Of a stretch of DNA of 64,000 nt, positions 20,051 to 29,176 are shown piece after piece (position 1 is the first letter of the stretch; each line of letters opens with the position of its first letter). Below the pieces are notes generated by a model that was not told the origin of the DNA, did no database searches, and saw only the letters and a list, made by a program, of their open reading frames with translations. The stretch lies in assembly GCF_000026105.1 (NCBI RefSeq), contig NC_008027.1, positions 2,124,001 to 2,188,000 on the forward strand. The letters are read 5' to 3'. The position numbers and the translations under genes are program-made. The stretch is from Pseudomonas entomophila L48 (GTDB lineage: Bacteria > Pseudomonadota > Gammaproteobacteria > Pseudomonadales > Pseudomonadaceae).

Positions 20051-22204
20051 TCATTCCTCCTCACGCTGCAACGCCATCAACTGCAACGACCGCCCCTTGA
20101 CCTCGAACACCGTCTCGAACTGCAGGTGTTGCGGCTTGCGCATCTCCGGCCGGTCGGTGTCCACCAGGCAGCTCCAGTAGTCACCTTCTGGCACCGTCGG
20201 CAGGGTGAACGGCACCACGTCGTGGTAGGCATTGACGATCAACAGCAGCGTCGCCTCGGCGCCGGGCCGGGCAATGCCGCTGACCTGGGCGCGGCCGTCC
20301 ATCAGCATGCCCAGGCAGCGCCCGTGCGGGTCTTCCCACTGCTCGACAGTCATCTCCTCGCCGTCGGGGGCGAGCCAGGTGACGTCCTTGACGCCGATCG
20401 CCTCGTTGTAGTCGCCGACCAGGAACCGCGAGCGGCGCAGGATCGGGTAGGCCAGGCGCAGCCGGGTCAGGCGCTTGACGAAGGCCAGCAGGTCCTTGCC
20501 GTCCTGGTCCAGGTCCCAGTTCACCCAGCCGATCTCGCTGTCCTGGCAGTAGGCGTTGTTGTTGCCGTGCTGGGTGCGGCTGAACTCGTCGCCGGCGACG
20601 ATCATCGGCGTGCCCTGGGCCAGCAGAAGGGTGGCGAAGAAGTTGCGCATCTGGCGCATGCGCAGGGCGTTGACCTGCGGGTCGTCGGTGGGGCCTTCCA
20701 CGCCGCAGTTCCACGACAGGTTGTTGTGGGTGCCGTCCTGGTTGTTCTCGTCGTTGTCCTCGTTGTGTTTCTCGTTGTACGAAACCAGGTCGCGCAGGGT
20801 GAAACCGTCATGGGCGGTGACGAAGTTGACCGAGGCGTAGGGGCGTCGGCCGCGGTTGTTGAACAGGTCGCCCGAGGCGGTCATGCGCGAGGCGAAGTCG
20901 GCGAGCATGCCTTCATCGCCCTTCCAGAAACTGCGCACGGTGTCGCGGAAGCGGTCGTTCCACTCCGCCCAGCCGGGGGCGAAGTTGCCCACCTGGTAAC
21001 CGCCGGGGCCGCAGTCCCAGGGTTCGGCGATCAGCTTGACCTGGCTGAGCATCGGGTCCTGGCGGCAGGCGACGAGAAAGCCATGGCGCTCGCTGTAGCC
21101 GTCGTGGTAGCGCCCGAGGATGGTCGCCAGGTCGAAGCGGAAACCATCCACGTGCATCTCGCCGGCCCAGTAGCGCAGCGAGTCGGTGACCAGTTGCAGC
21201 ACGCAGGGGTGGCTCAGGTCGAGGGTGTTGCCGGTGCCGGAATCGTTGATGTAGAAGCGCTTGTCGTCGGGCATCAGGCGGTAGTACGAGGCGTTGTCGA
21301 TGCCGCGCATCGACAATGTCGGGCCGCGCTCGTTGCCTTCGGCGGTGTGGTTGTAGACCACGTCGAGGATCACCTCGAGCCCGGCGTCGTGAAGGTGCGC
21401 GACCATCTCCTTGAACTCGGCGATCTTGCCGCTGGCCAGGTAGCGGGGGTGGGGGGCGAAGAAGGCGATGCTGTTGTAGCCCCAGTAGTTGTTCAGGCCC
21501 TTGTCCAGTAGGTGCTGGTCGTTGACGAAGGCGTGGATCGGCAGCAGCTCGATGCTCGACACGCCGAGGGCCTTGATGTGCCCGAGCAGTTCGTCGTTGG
21601 CAAGGCCGGCGAAGGTGCCGCGCAAGTCCTCCGGTACAGCGGGGTGGCGCATGCTGATGCCGCGGGTGTGGGCCTCGTAGAGGATCGTGCGCTCCCAGGG
21701 GATCAGCACGCGCTGGTCGCGGCCCCAGGTGAAGGCCGGGTCGATGACCTTGCACTTGGGCACGAAGGGCGCGCTGTCGCGCTCGTCGAACGACAGGTCG
21801 CCGTCGGGGTGGCCGATGGTGTAGCCGAACAGCGCCTCGGACCATTTCAGCGTGCCCACCAGCTGCTTGGCGTAGGGGTCGATCAGCAGCTTGTTGGGGT
21901 TGAAGCGATGGCCGTTGGCCGGGTCGTACGGGCCGTGCACGCGGTAGCCGTAGACCAGGCCGGGGTGGGCGTCCGGCAGGTAGCCGTGGTAGATCTCGTC
22001 GGTGTACTCGGGCAGCTCGATGCGCTCGAGCTCGTGCTCGCCGGTCGAGTCGAACAGGCACAGTTCGACCTTGCTGGCGTTGGCCGAGAACAGGGCGAAG
22101 TTGACCCCCAGGCCATCCCAGGTGGCGCCGAGCGGAAACGGCAGGCCTTCGCGGATGCGCGACGGGGCGACGGAACGGGTTTTCTTCGGGGCGCGGGGGC
22201 TCAT
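20051..22204 (-). CDS. glgX: Glycogen debranching enzyme (isoamylase type)
   Basis: A 717-residue GH13_11 enzyme that hydrolyses alpha-1,6 branches of limit-dextrin-like glucan. CBM48 is N-terminal (PLGATWDGLGVNFALFSANA, residues ~23-42). The barrel shows LDVVYNHTAEGNERGPTLS, nucleophile Asp in VDGFRFDLATILGR (~346), Glu in LIAEPWDCGPGGYQVG (~382) and NFVTAHDGFTLRDLVSYN (~450). MSPRAPKK was taken as start because GAGGA lies 5-9 bp before it. It follows the DUF2934 gene by 117 bp that contain a REP pair, so it may be partly uncoupled from the glgA operon. It should supply linear chains for TreY. Confidence 0.95.
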   Translation of the reverse strand: MSPRAPKKTRSVAPSRIREGLPFPLGATWDGLGVNFALFSANASKVELCLFDSTGEHELERIELPEYTDEIYHGYLPDAHPGLVYGYRVHGPYDPANGHRFNPNKLLIDPYAKQLVGTLKWSEALFGYTIGHPDGDLSFDERDSAPFVPKCKVIDPAFTWGRDQRVLIPWERTILYEAHTRGISMRHPAVPEDLRGTFAGLANDELLGHIKALGVSSIELLPIHAFVNDQHLLDKGLNNYWGYNSIAFFAPHPRYLASGKIAEFKEMVAHLHDAGLEVILDVVYNHTAEGNERGPTLSMRGIDNASYYRLMPDDKRFYINDSGTGNTLDLSHPCVLQLVTDSLRYWAGEMHVDGFRFDLATILGRYHDGYSERHGFLVACRQDPMLSQVKLIAEPWDCGPGGYQVGNFAPGWAEWNDRFRDTVRSFWKGDEGMLADFASRMTASGDLFNNRGRRPYASVNFVTAHDGFTLRDLVSYNEKHNEDNDENNQDGTHNNLSWNCGVEGPTDDPQVNALRMRQMRNFFATLLLAQGTPMIVAGDEFSRTQHGNNNAYCQDSEIGWVNWDLDQDGKDLLAFVKRLTRLRLAYPILRRSRFLVGDYNEAIGVKDVTWLAPDGEEMTVEQWEDPHGRCLGMLMDGRAQVSGIARPGAEATLLLIVNAYHDVVPFTLPTVPEGDYWSCLVDTDRPEMRKPQHLQFETVFEVKGRSLQLMALQREEE

Positions 22205-22227
22205 GGCGGTCCTCATGGTCCGGGTGA

Positions 22228-22295
22228 AGGGGCAAGCCCGCTCCCACGATGGCGGTGACGCGATCATCGGGTAGGAGCGGGCTTGTCCCGCGAAG
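22228..22295. repeat. REP-like pair upstream of glgX
   Basis: GGGGCAAGCCCGCTCCCAC and GTAGGAGCGGGCTTGTCCCGC face each other. This is a variant subtype with GCGGGCTTG in the arm. The pair lies between the DUF2934 gene and the glgX ribosome site. Confidence 0.8.
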
Positions 22296-22321
22296 AGGCC
22301 GGTACAGGCGCTGAAGACGTG

Positions 22322-22561
22322 TCAGCCCGCCGTTGGCTTCTTCACTGCCCGAGGCTTCTTGACGGCAGCGGGTTTCTCCGCCGGCACTACCTTCGGTTTG
22401 GCGGCCACCTTCTTGCGCGGCGCGGCTTTAGGCGCCAACGACTCGGCCTCGGCGAGCTTGCGCGCCATGTCCCAATGGCGGTCCTCCTGGCCGGCCGGCT
22501 TACCCTCCGACTCCCAGATCTGATAGGCGAATTCGCGAATACGTTTTTCATCGACACTCAT
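22322..22561 (-). CDS. DUF2934 domain protein
   Basis: A 79-residue protein. Residues ~4-39 are the DUF2934 domain (RIREFAYQIWESEGKPAGQ, then HWDMARKLAEAE), and the rest is an Ala/Lys/Pro-rich tail (APRKKVAAKPKVVPAEKP) that resembles histone-like, nucleic-acid-binding tails. AGGAG lies 7 bp before the ATG; a GTG one codon earlier is also possible. It sits between treY (20 bp) and glgX. DUF2934 genes often accompany glycogen and trehalose genes, but the role is unknown. Confidence 0.85.
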   Translation of the reverse strand: MSVDEKRIREFAYQIWESEGKPAGQEDRHWDMARKLAEAESLAPKAAPRKKVAAKPKVVPAEKPAAVKKPRAVKKPTAG

Positions 22562-22581
22562 CACGACACTCCTGAATGCAG

Positions 22582-25356
22582 TTAGGCATGATCAATCAAC
22601 ACATTGACCGGAAACTCCGCCAGTACGGTGCTCAACAACAGCTCCCTTGAAGGGGTGACCGCGGCACCGGCGAAAAGTCCCGAACAGTTGGCAGGCGACA
22701 AGGCGAACGGCAAGGTCAGCCGGGTATCGTCCCAGTTCTGTGCCGGGATCAATGGGGTCGAGGTGTTGCCCAGCAGGGCGCTGGCCAGCCTCGGTACGAC
22801 GATGACGGCGCGTTCGCCTTCGCCCAGGCGGGCGAAGGCGAGCACCTTGTCAGCGTGACGCCCGCGCACGGTGAGCGGCAGGTAGGCGCCACGCTGGAAC
22901 AGCTCGGGGTGGGCCTGGCGGCAATCCAGCACCCGTGCGATCAATGCCTGCTTGATGCGGCCGTCGCGCCAGTGGGCGAGCAGTTCGGCCGCTGGTGCGC
23001 TGTCGTCCAGGCTGGCCCGCCGTGCAGCGTAGTCCACCGGGCGGCGGTTGTCCGGGTCGACCAACGACAGGTCCCAGAACTCGTTGCCCTGGTACAGGTC
23101 GGGCACGCCGGGCGTGGTCATGCGCAACAGACACTGGGCCAGGCCATTGAGGGCGCCGGGGCAATCGAGACGGCGCGCGGCGTCGTGCAGGGACTGGCGC
23201 AGTTGCTGGTTCTCGTCGTCCAGCAACAGGCCGTCGACATAGCCAGCACAGGCCTGTTCATAGGCTTCGTTGGGCGCCGCCCAGCTACTGCGCAACTTGG
23301 CTTCGCGCAGCGCCTTGCATTGCCACTGGCGAATGCGTTCGGCATAGGCGCGCAGGGCCACGGCATCGTGCAGGTCAAGGTCCAGTGGCCAACTGCCGAG
23401 CAGGGTCTGGTACAGCATCAGCTCATCGCCCGGGCTGGGCGCGACGCCATCGTCCAGCACGGCGCGCAGGGGCGTTGCCAGCTCGCGCCAATGCTCGAAA
23501 CGGCTGGCCAGCCAGGGCCCGCGCTCGCTGAGCAGCGCCAGGCGGGCGCGGCAGTCTTCGCCACGCTTGTGGTCGTGGGTGGCGGTGGCCAGCAGGTTGT
23601 CGGGGAAGTCGCGCAGGCGGCGTTGTGCCTCGTTGTGGAACCAGGCGGGATCGGCGCTGAAGCGTTCGGCGTCGAAACCGACATCGTTGCGCGACAACAA
23701 GCGGCCGGAGCGATAGAACGCGGTGTCCTCCACCGCCTTGGCGGCGCTGGGCGCGGTCAACTGCTGAAAGCGCACGCAGGCGTGGCGCAGGTGCTTGCGT
23801 GGTTGGCCGGGGGGTAGCTGGCGCCAGGGCTGGCCGCCCAGCCATTGCTCAAGGTGATCGAGCAACGGCCAGTCGGCTTCACCCAGTGATGATCGCGCAC
23901 CGGCCAGCGCCTGCTGGAAGCACGCTTCGTCCTCGGTTGGCCGGCCACCGGCATGGATGTAGGTGCGGTACACCGGATAGTGCTCGACCAGTGCTTGCAG
24001 TGCGCGACGGATGGCCCCCAGGGTGAGGTCGCGGGTCATCAGGTCGTCGCGGGCCACCTGCAGCAGGGCCTGGGCCACCGACTCGCAGTCGCCGGCAAGG
24101 CTGGCGTTGAGCACCAGGTGGCGGGCCTCGCGCACTTCGTCAGGGAAATCGGGGCGCTCGCTGACATCGCGCCACAGCTCGCTCAAGGGGGCCTCGCCAG
24201 CGGGATCGTGCTGCAGCAAGGACACTTGGTTCATGAACTCGTAGCCGGTGGTGCCATCGGTGAGCCAGTCACGGTGCAGGTGTTCGTCCGGGCCGAGAAT
24301 CTTCTCCACGTAGATCGGGAAATGCTCGACGGCGGCCGGCATGGGCCGGTTGGCCAGCAACCGCTCGACGCGCCGTCGCAGGTTGCGGCAGTAGCGACGT
24401 GGGTCGGCAAGGCCGTCGATATGGTCGATACGCAGGCCATCCACCAGCCCCCGCTCGATCAGCGCGAACAACTTGGCGTGGGTCGCTTCGAACACTTCCG
24501 GGCGCTCCACCCGCAGGCCACCCAGTTCGTTGATGTCGAAGAAGCGTCGCCAGTTGATGTCGTCGGCGGCGGTGCGCCAGCTGGCCAGGCGGTAGACCTG
24601 GCGCTCGAGCAGCAGGTGCAGGCGCTTGAAGCCCGCCGCGTCGCGGCTGTCGAAGGCGGCGAGGGCACCCTCGAGTTGCACTCCGGCAGCGGCCAGGCGC
24701 GCCAGTTCGCGGTGCAGGGGCGGGGCGTCGGCCAGCGGCTCGGCGGCTTCGTGCAGGGCGCTGAAACGTTGGGCCAGGGCGTGCAGGCGAGGGTCCTCGG
24801 CCTGGCCGAGGATGCGCCCGTAGTCCAACGGGCAGATCGGGAACCGGTGTTGATGGTGGGCGACCTCGAACAGGCCTTGATCCGCGTCGAACGTCAGCGG
24901 GATTTCACCGTCGCGCAAGGCCACGCCGTAGTCGCTGCCGAGGAAGGGCAACAGCAATTGCCCGGCCAGCAGCGGGTCGCTGGAGTGCCACTGGATATCG
25001 AAGAACGTCGCGTATGGGCTGCGCCGCCCCCAGGCCAGCAGGCTCTGCCACCAAGGGTTGTCTGCACCGCCCACGGCCATGTGGTTGGACACGGTGTCGA
25101 GGATCAGCCCCATGCCATGCTGGCGCAGGGCGGCCACCAGGCGCTCCAGCGCCGCCTCGCCCCCCAGCTCGGGGTTGACCCGGGTCGGATCGACCACGTC
25201 ATAGCCGTGGCGTGAGCCTGCGCGGGCGGTGAGGATCGGCGAGGCGTAGACATGGCTGATGCCGAGCCGGGCGAAATAGGGCACCAGCGGCACGGCGTCA
25301 TCGAGGGTGAAGTCGCTGTGCAGTTGCAGGCGCAGGGTCGCGGTCAATGGCCTCAT
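22582..25356 (-). CDS. treY: Malto-oligosyltrehalose synthase
   Basis: A 924-residue GH13_26 enzyme that converts the reducing end of a maltodextrin into a trehalosyl unit by transglycosylation. It starts MRPLTATLRLQLHSDFTLDD and shows YFARLGISHVYASPILTARA with GSRHGYDVVDPTRVNPELGG (residues ~28-67), the nucleophile Asp in DGLRIDHIDGLADPR (~311) and the late GVPDLYQGNEFWDLSLVDPD segment. The length is usual for the family. Its ATG overlaps the malQ stop by 4 bp. With TreZ it makes trehalose from glucan. Confidence 0.96.
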   Translation of the reverse strand: MRPLTATLRLQLHSDFTLDDAVPLVPYFARLGISHVYASPILTARAGSRHGYDVVDPTRVNPELGGEAALERLVAALRQHGMGLILDTVSNHMAVGGADNPWWQSLLAWGRRSPYATFFDIQWHSSDPLLAGQLLLPFLGSDYGVALRDGEIPLTFDADQGLFEVAHHQHRFPICPLDYGRILGQAEDPRLHALAQRFSALHEAAEPLADAPPLHRELARLAAAGVQLEGALAAFDSRDAAGFKRLHLLLERQVYRLASWRTAADDINWRRFFDINELGGLRVERPEVFEATHAKLFALIERGLVDGLRIDHIDGLADPRRYCRNLRRRVERLLANRPMPAAVEHFPIYVEKILGPDEHLHRDWLTDGTTGYEFMNQVSLLQHDPAGEAPLSELWRDVSERPDFPDEVREARHLVLNASLAGDCESVAQALLQVARDDLMTRDLTLGAIRRALQALVEHYPVYRTYIHAGGRPTEDEACFQQALAGARSSLGEADWPLLDHLEQWLGGQPWRQLPPGQPRKHLRHACVRFQQLTAPSAAKAVEDTAFYRSGRLLSRNDVGFDAERFSADPAWFHNEAQRRLRDFPDNLLATATHDHKRGEDCRARLALLSERGPWLASRFEHWRELATPLRAVLDDGVAPSPGDELMLYQTLLGSWPLDLDLHDAVALRAYAERIRQWQCKALREAKLRSSWAAPNEAYEQACAGYVDGLLLDDENQQLRQSLHDAARRLDCPGALNGLAQCLLRMTTPGVPDLYQGNEFWDLSLVDPDNRRPVDYAARRASLDDSAPAAELLAHWRDGRIKQALIARVLDCRQAHPELFQRGAYLPLTVRGRHADKVLAFARLGEGERAVIVVPRLASALLGNTSTPLIPAQNWDDTRLTLPFALSPANCSGLFAGAAVTPSRELLLSTVLAEFPVNVLIDHA

Positions 25357-27422
25357 CGATCACGCTCCCAGGCCTGCTCGCGGGCCTGTGCCAGCAGCTC
25401 CAGGCGGCGGGCGGCGTCCTCGTCGTCGAGCAGGTCGCGCACCGGCGTCCTGAAGCGTCGTCGCCAGTTGGGGTGGCCCTCGGTGGTGCCGGGCAGGTTG
25501 GGTTGTTCGTCGCAGCCCAGCAGGTCTTCCAGGGGCACCAGCACCAGCGGGGCGCGGGTATGGCCGACGTAGCGTATCGCGGCGTCGATCAGTGCGCCGT
25601 CGTCCGCCAGGGGGCCGTAGTTCTGCTCCAGGGTGCGGCGCAGGCCGTCGCGCTCCAGTGCCCGCGCATGCCGCCAGTGCAGTTCTGCGGCGGCCTCGAT
25701 CAGCTTCAGGCGGTGGCTCCAGTCGATATCGCGGCCCGCCAGCCAGCCGGCCAGGGGCGCAAGGTCATGGGTGCCGGTGGTGGCCAGGGCGTTGTCGGGC
25801 CAGTCGAGGATCGGTGTGAAATGCCCGGGCGCGGCCTGCTCGAAGGGCAGCACGCGCATGCCCAGCACGGCCTTGTCGGCCAGGCGTTCACGCAGGCCTT
25901 CGGGGACGGTGCCAAGGTCTTCACCGAGGATGATTGCCTGGTGGCGTACCGACTCCAGGGCCAGCAGGCGCAGCAGGTCGTCCAGCGGGTACTCCAGGTA
26001 GGCGCCCTCGCTGGGCTTGGCGCCACGGGGCACCAGCCACAGCCGGCGCAGGCCCATCACATGGTCGATGCGCAGGCCGCCGGCATGGGCCAGGTTGGCC
26101 CGCAGCATCTCGATGAAGGCGCGGTAGCCGTTGCGCTTGAGGCCTTCGGGCGAGAAGGCGCAGATGCCCCAGTCCTGCCCGGCGCGGTTGAGGATGTCCG
26201 GGGGCGCGCCGACCTTGAGGTCGGCCAGCAGCTCATCCTGGCGGCTCCAGGCCTGGCTGCCGGCACCGTCGGCGCCCACCGCCAGGTCGGCGATCAGGCC
26301 GATGGCCATGCCATTGCCGCGCGCGGCGTCCTGGGCCCGTTGCAGGCTGCGTTCGGTCAGCCACTGGCAGAAGGCATGGAACTCCACGCGGGCGGGGTAG
26401 GCATGGGCAAAGGCCTCGACTTCCGGGTGGTAGGGGTCGTGCCAGGCCGCTGGCCAGGTGCGCCAGTCGGACCCCAGGCCGTGTTCCATGGCATGGGCCT
26501 GCAGCACCTCGAAGCGGCAGTGGTGCTCGAGCTTTTCACCGCCACTGGCGCGGAACCGGTCGAAATCTTCGCGCAGTGGATGATTGCCCTGGCTGAAGTC
26601 CTGGTAGAGGGCTTCGAGCAAGCGCAGGCGGGCATCGGCGGCCCGTGGCCAGTCGACCAGCGGGCGCTGCTCCAGGTCTTCGAGTGTCTGCTCCAGGCCG
26701 CAGGCTTCGATCGCCATGCGTACGGCACGCTCGCCCAGCAGGGCGGCGGGGCTGGCGTACAGGGTGTTGAGCAGCAGGCGGCTGGAGGGCGAGTAGGGGC
26801 TGTAGTGCTGCTGGTCGATCACCGACAACGCGTGGATCGGGCTGATCGCCAAGGCTTCGGCGCCGCGCTCGGCGGCGTTGCGCGCCAATTGCTCCAGGGC
26901 CAGGCAGTCGCCGTAGCCGCCATCGCCGGGGCGACGCAGGCTGTACAACTGCACCGCCAGGCCCCAGCAGCGGGGCGGTGTTTGCTCCACGCGGTCTTGC
27001 AGGGCATGGCAGCGCAGGGGCGCCACCGCCACGGTGAAGCTTCGGCCGTCGATGTCCAGTTGGTGGTAACCCAGCGGCAGTTCGCCCGGCAGGCGGGCCT
27101 GGGCGTCCAGTTGCAGCGTTTGCTGGCTGCCGTCTTCCAGGGTGCAGCGCACCGTGCTGCCGGCACTGAAGTAGCGTTGCAGGTCGAGTGGCTGGCCACT
27201 GTCGACGGTGATCAAAGGTGGCAAGTGCTCGCTGTCCTGCGCCTGCGCGACCGCAAGCAGGCTGGCGTCGATGGCCGCGCGGTCATGGGCCGGGTGCCCG
27301 AGGCCTTGCAAGACCTGGCGCAACACGTCATCGCTGACCTGCTGCGGGCGGTTGTTGGCATCGACCCAGTCGCGGGCCAGGCCCATCTGGGCAGCCAGGC
27401 GATGGAGGGGCTGTTCGCTCAT
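25353..27422 (-). CDS. malQ: 4-alpha-glucanotransferase (amylomaltase)
   Basis: A 689-residue GH77 enzyme that shuffles alpha-1,4-glucan segments between chains. Residues ~1-150 are an N-terminal domain; the catalytic part has SPYSPSSRLLLNTLY (~205-219), the nucleophile Asp in AGGLRIDHVMGLRRLW (~449), the acid/base Glu in ILGEDLGTVPEGL (~496) and TGTHDLAPLAGW (~547). MSEQPLHRLAAQ with AGGAG upstream was chosen as start. It overlaps treZ and treY by 4 bp each, so the three are made in step. It probably lengthens the short maltodextrins left by TreY/TreZ so that they become substrates again. Confidence 0.95.
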   Translation of the reverse strand: MSEQPLHRLAAQMGLARDWVDANNRPQQVSDDVLRQVLQGLGHPAHDRAAIDASLLAVAQAQDSEHLPPLITVDSGQPLDLQRYFSAGSTVRCTLEDGSQQTLQLDAQARLPGELPLGYHQLDIDGRSFTVAVAPLRCHALQDRVEQTPPRCWGLAVQLYSLRRPGDGGYGDCLALEQLARNAAERGAEALAISPIHALSVIDQQHYSPYSPSSRLLLNTLYASPAALLGERAVRMAIEACGLEQTLEDLEQRPLVDWPRAADARLRLLEALYQDFSQGNHPLREDFDRFRASGGEKLEHHCRFEVLQAHAMEHGLGSDWRTWPAAWHDPYHPEVEAFAHAYPARVEFHAFCQWLTERSLQRAQDAARGNGMAIGLIADLAVGADGAGSQAWSRQDELLADLKVGAPPDILNRAGQDWGICAFSPEGLKRNGYRAFIEMLRANLAHAGGLRIDHVMGLRRLWLVPRGAKPSEGAYLEYPLDDLLRLLALESVRHQAIILGEDLGTVPEGLRERLADKAVLGMRVLPFEQAAPGHFTPILDWPDNALATTGTHDLAPLAGWLAGRDIDWSHRLKLIEAAAELHWRHARALERDGLRRTLEQNYGPLADDGALIDAAIRYVGHTRAPLVLVPLEDLLGCDEQPNLPGTTEGHPNWRRRFRTPVRDLLDDEDAARRLELLAQAREQAWERDR

Positions 27423-29161
27423 GGCATCTCCTGGTCGGGGGGCAGCAGGCTGACCACGCAACTGTGCGCGGCCAGCGTCGAGTCGGGGTGGGCGTTGTCG
27501 CTGCTGTCGTACAGGCGCTGCGCCAGGGGCGGCAGTTGCACCGGCTGCGGTTGCGTGTCGAGGTTGAGGTCGATGCGCAGCACGTGGCCATCGCCCAGTC
27601 GCCAGCGGGCGGTCAATGCCTTGTCGCCCAGCACGTCGGTGCCCAGGGCGCGGGTGCCGGGCAGGTGCGGGATGATGTGGCGCCTGCGCAGGTCGAGCAG
27701 TTGCTGATACAGGCCATGCCAGCCGGCCAGCACCTCCTTGTGGTGCAGCCTGGAGATGTCGAAGGTGGTTTCGGCATTGGGGTCGGGGATTCGCTCGCGC
27801 TGCCGCGGGTCGGTGAAGGCGCTGAAATGGGCGAACTCGCCGCGCCGGCCTTCGCGCACGGCATCGGCCAGTTCGTCATGGAAGTCGGTAAAGAACAGGA
27901 ACGGCTCGCGGCTGCCGTCTTCATCGCCCATGAACAGCAGCGGGATCATCGGCGTCAGCAACAACAGCGCGGTGGCGGCGCGCAAGGCCTGCGGCGGGCA
28001 CAGGCGGGTCAGGCGTTCGCCCAGGGCGCGATTACCGACCTGGTCATGGTTCTGCAGGAACAGCACGAACGCAGTGGGCGCCAGGTGCCCGCTGGGCTCG
28101 CCCCGGGGCACGCCATGGCGATCGGGCTGGCCCTGGAACGCGAAGCCTTCGGCGAGGCAGCGGGCCAGTTGCTCGATGGGGCGTTTCGCGTAGTCGGCGT
28201 AGTAGCCTTCGGTTTCGCCGGTCAGCAGCACGTGCAGGGCATTGTGGCCGTCATCGTTCCACTGGGCGTCGAAGCCTTGCTGCAGCAGCGAGGCCTGGTT
28301 GTGTTCGTTTTCCAGCACCAGCCAGACCTGGCGCCCCGGCTCGACGGCAGCGCGCACCCGCTGTGCCAGCTCGACCAGGAAATCCGGCTGGTCGATGGCG
28401 TGCACGGCGTCCAGGCGCAGCCCGTCGCAGCGGTAATCGCACAGCCACATCAGCGCGTTCTGGATGAAGTACTCGCGCACTTCGGGCTTGCGAAAGTCGA
28501 TGGCCGCGCCCCAGGGCGTCTGCCGGTCATCGCGAAAGAACGGGCTGGCATAGCGGTGCAGGTAGTTGCCGTCGGGCCCGAAGTGGTTGTAGACCACGTC
28601 CACCAGCACCATCAGGCCGTGGCCATGGGCAGCGTCGACCAGCGCGCAGAATTCCAGCGGCGTGCCGTAGCTGTGCTGAGGCGCGAAGGGCAGCACGCCG
28701 TCATAGCCCCAGTTGCGCTCGCCTGGGAACTGCCCCAGGGGCATCAGCTCGATGGCGCTGATGCCGAGCGCGGCCAGGCGTGGCACTACCTCGGCGACAC
28801 CGGGGTAACCGCCGAGCAGGCCGACGTGCAGCTCCTGGATCACGGCTTCATGCCAGGGCCGGCCCTGCCATGGGTGTTGCCAGGCGTAGCCGCTCAGGTC
28901 CACCAGCGCGCTTGGGCCCTGTACGCCTTCGGGCTGGTAGCGCGAGGCCGGGTCGGCCACCTGCAGTTCATCGTCGATCTGAAAGTGATAACGATCGCCC
29001 GCCTGGCAGGCGGTGACCACGCTGTACCAGCCATCGCCCTCGGCCAGCAGCTCGACGGGCGGTCGCTGCCCGATTTCCACGCTCACGCTGCGCGCATCCG
29101 GTGCCCAGAGGGCGAAGCGCGCCGACGTGGCGTCCAGCAACTGTGCGCCATGCCTGTGCAT
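27419..29161 (-). CDS. treZ: Malto-oligosyltrehalose trehalohydrolase
   Basis: A 580-residue GH13_10 enzyme that releases trehalose from the end made by TreY. An N-terminal sandwich domain (FALWAPDARSVSVEIGQRPP, residues ~16-35) is followed by the barrel: ELHVGLLGGYPGVAEV, YNHFGPDGNYLHRYASPFF, the nucleophile Asp in DGLRLDAVHAIDQPDFL (~250), VLENEHNQASLL (~285) and FLQNHDQVGNRALGERL (~371). GGGAG lies upstream of the ATG. It is 15 bp after glgA and overlaps malQ. Confidence 0.95.
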   Translation of the reverse strand: MHRHGAQLLDATSARFALWAPDARSVSVEIGQRPPVELLAEGDGWYSVVTACQAGDRYHFQIDDELQVADPASRYQPEGVQGPSALVDLSGYAWQHPWQGRPWHEAVIQELHVGLLGGYPGVAEVVPRLAALGISAIELMPLGQFPGERNWGYDGVLPFAPQHSYGTPLEFCALVDAAHGHGLMVLVDVVYNHFGPDGNYLHRYASPFFRDDRQTPWGAAIDFRKPEVREYFIQNALMWLCDYRCDGLRLDAVHAIDQPDFLVELAQRVRAAVEPGRQVWLVLENEHNQASLLQQGFDAQWNDDGHNALHVLLTGETEGYYADYAKRPIEQLARCLAEGFAFQGQPDRHGVPRGEPSGHLAPTAFVLFLQNHDQVGNRALGERLTRLCPPQALRAATALLLLTPMIPLLFMGDEDGSREPFLFFTDFHDELADAVREGRRGEFAHFSAFTDPRQRERIPDPNAETTFDISRLHHKEVLAGWHGLYQQLLDLRRRHIIPHLPGTRALGTDVLGDKALTARWRLGDGHVLRIDLNLDTQPQPVQLPPLAQRLYDSSDNAHPDSTLAAHSCVVSLLPPDQEMP

Positions 29162-29176
29162 CGTGCGCTCCCTGTC

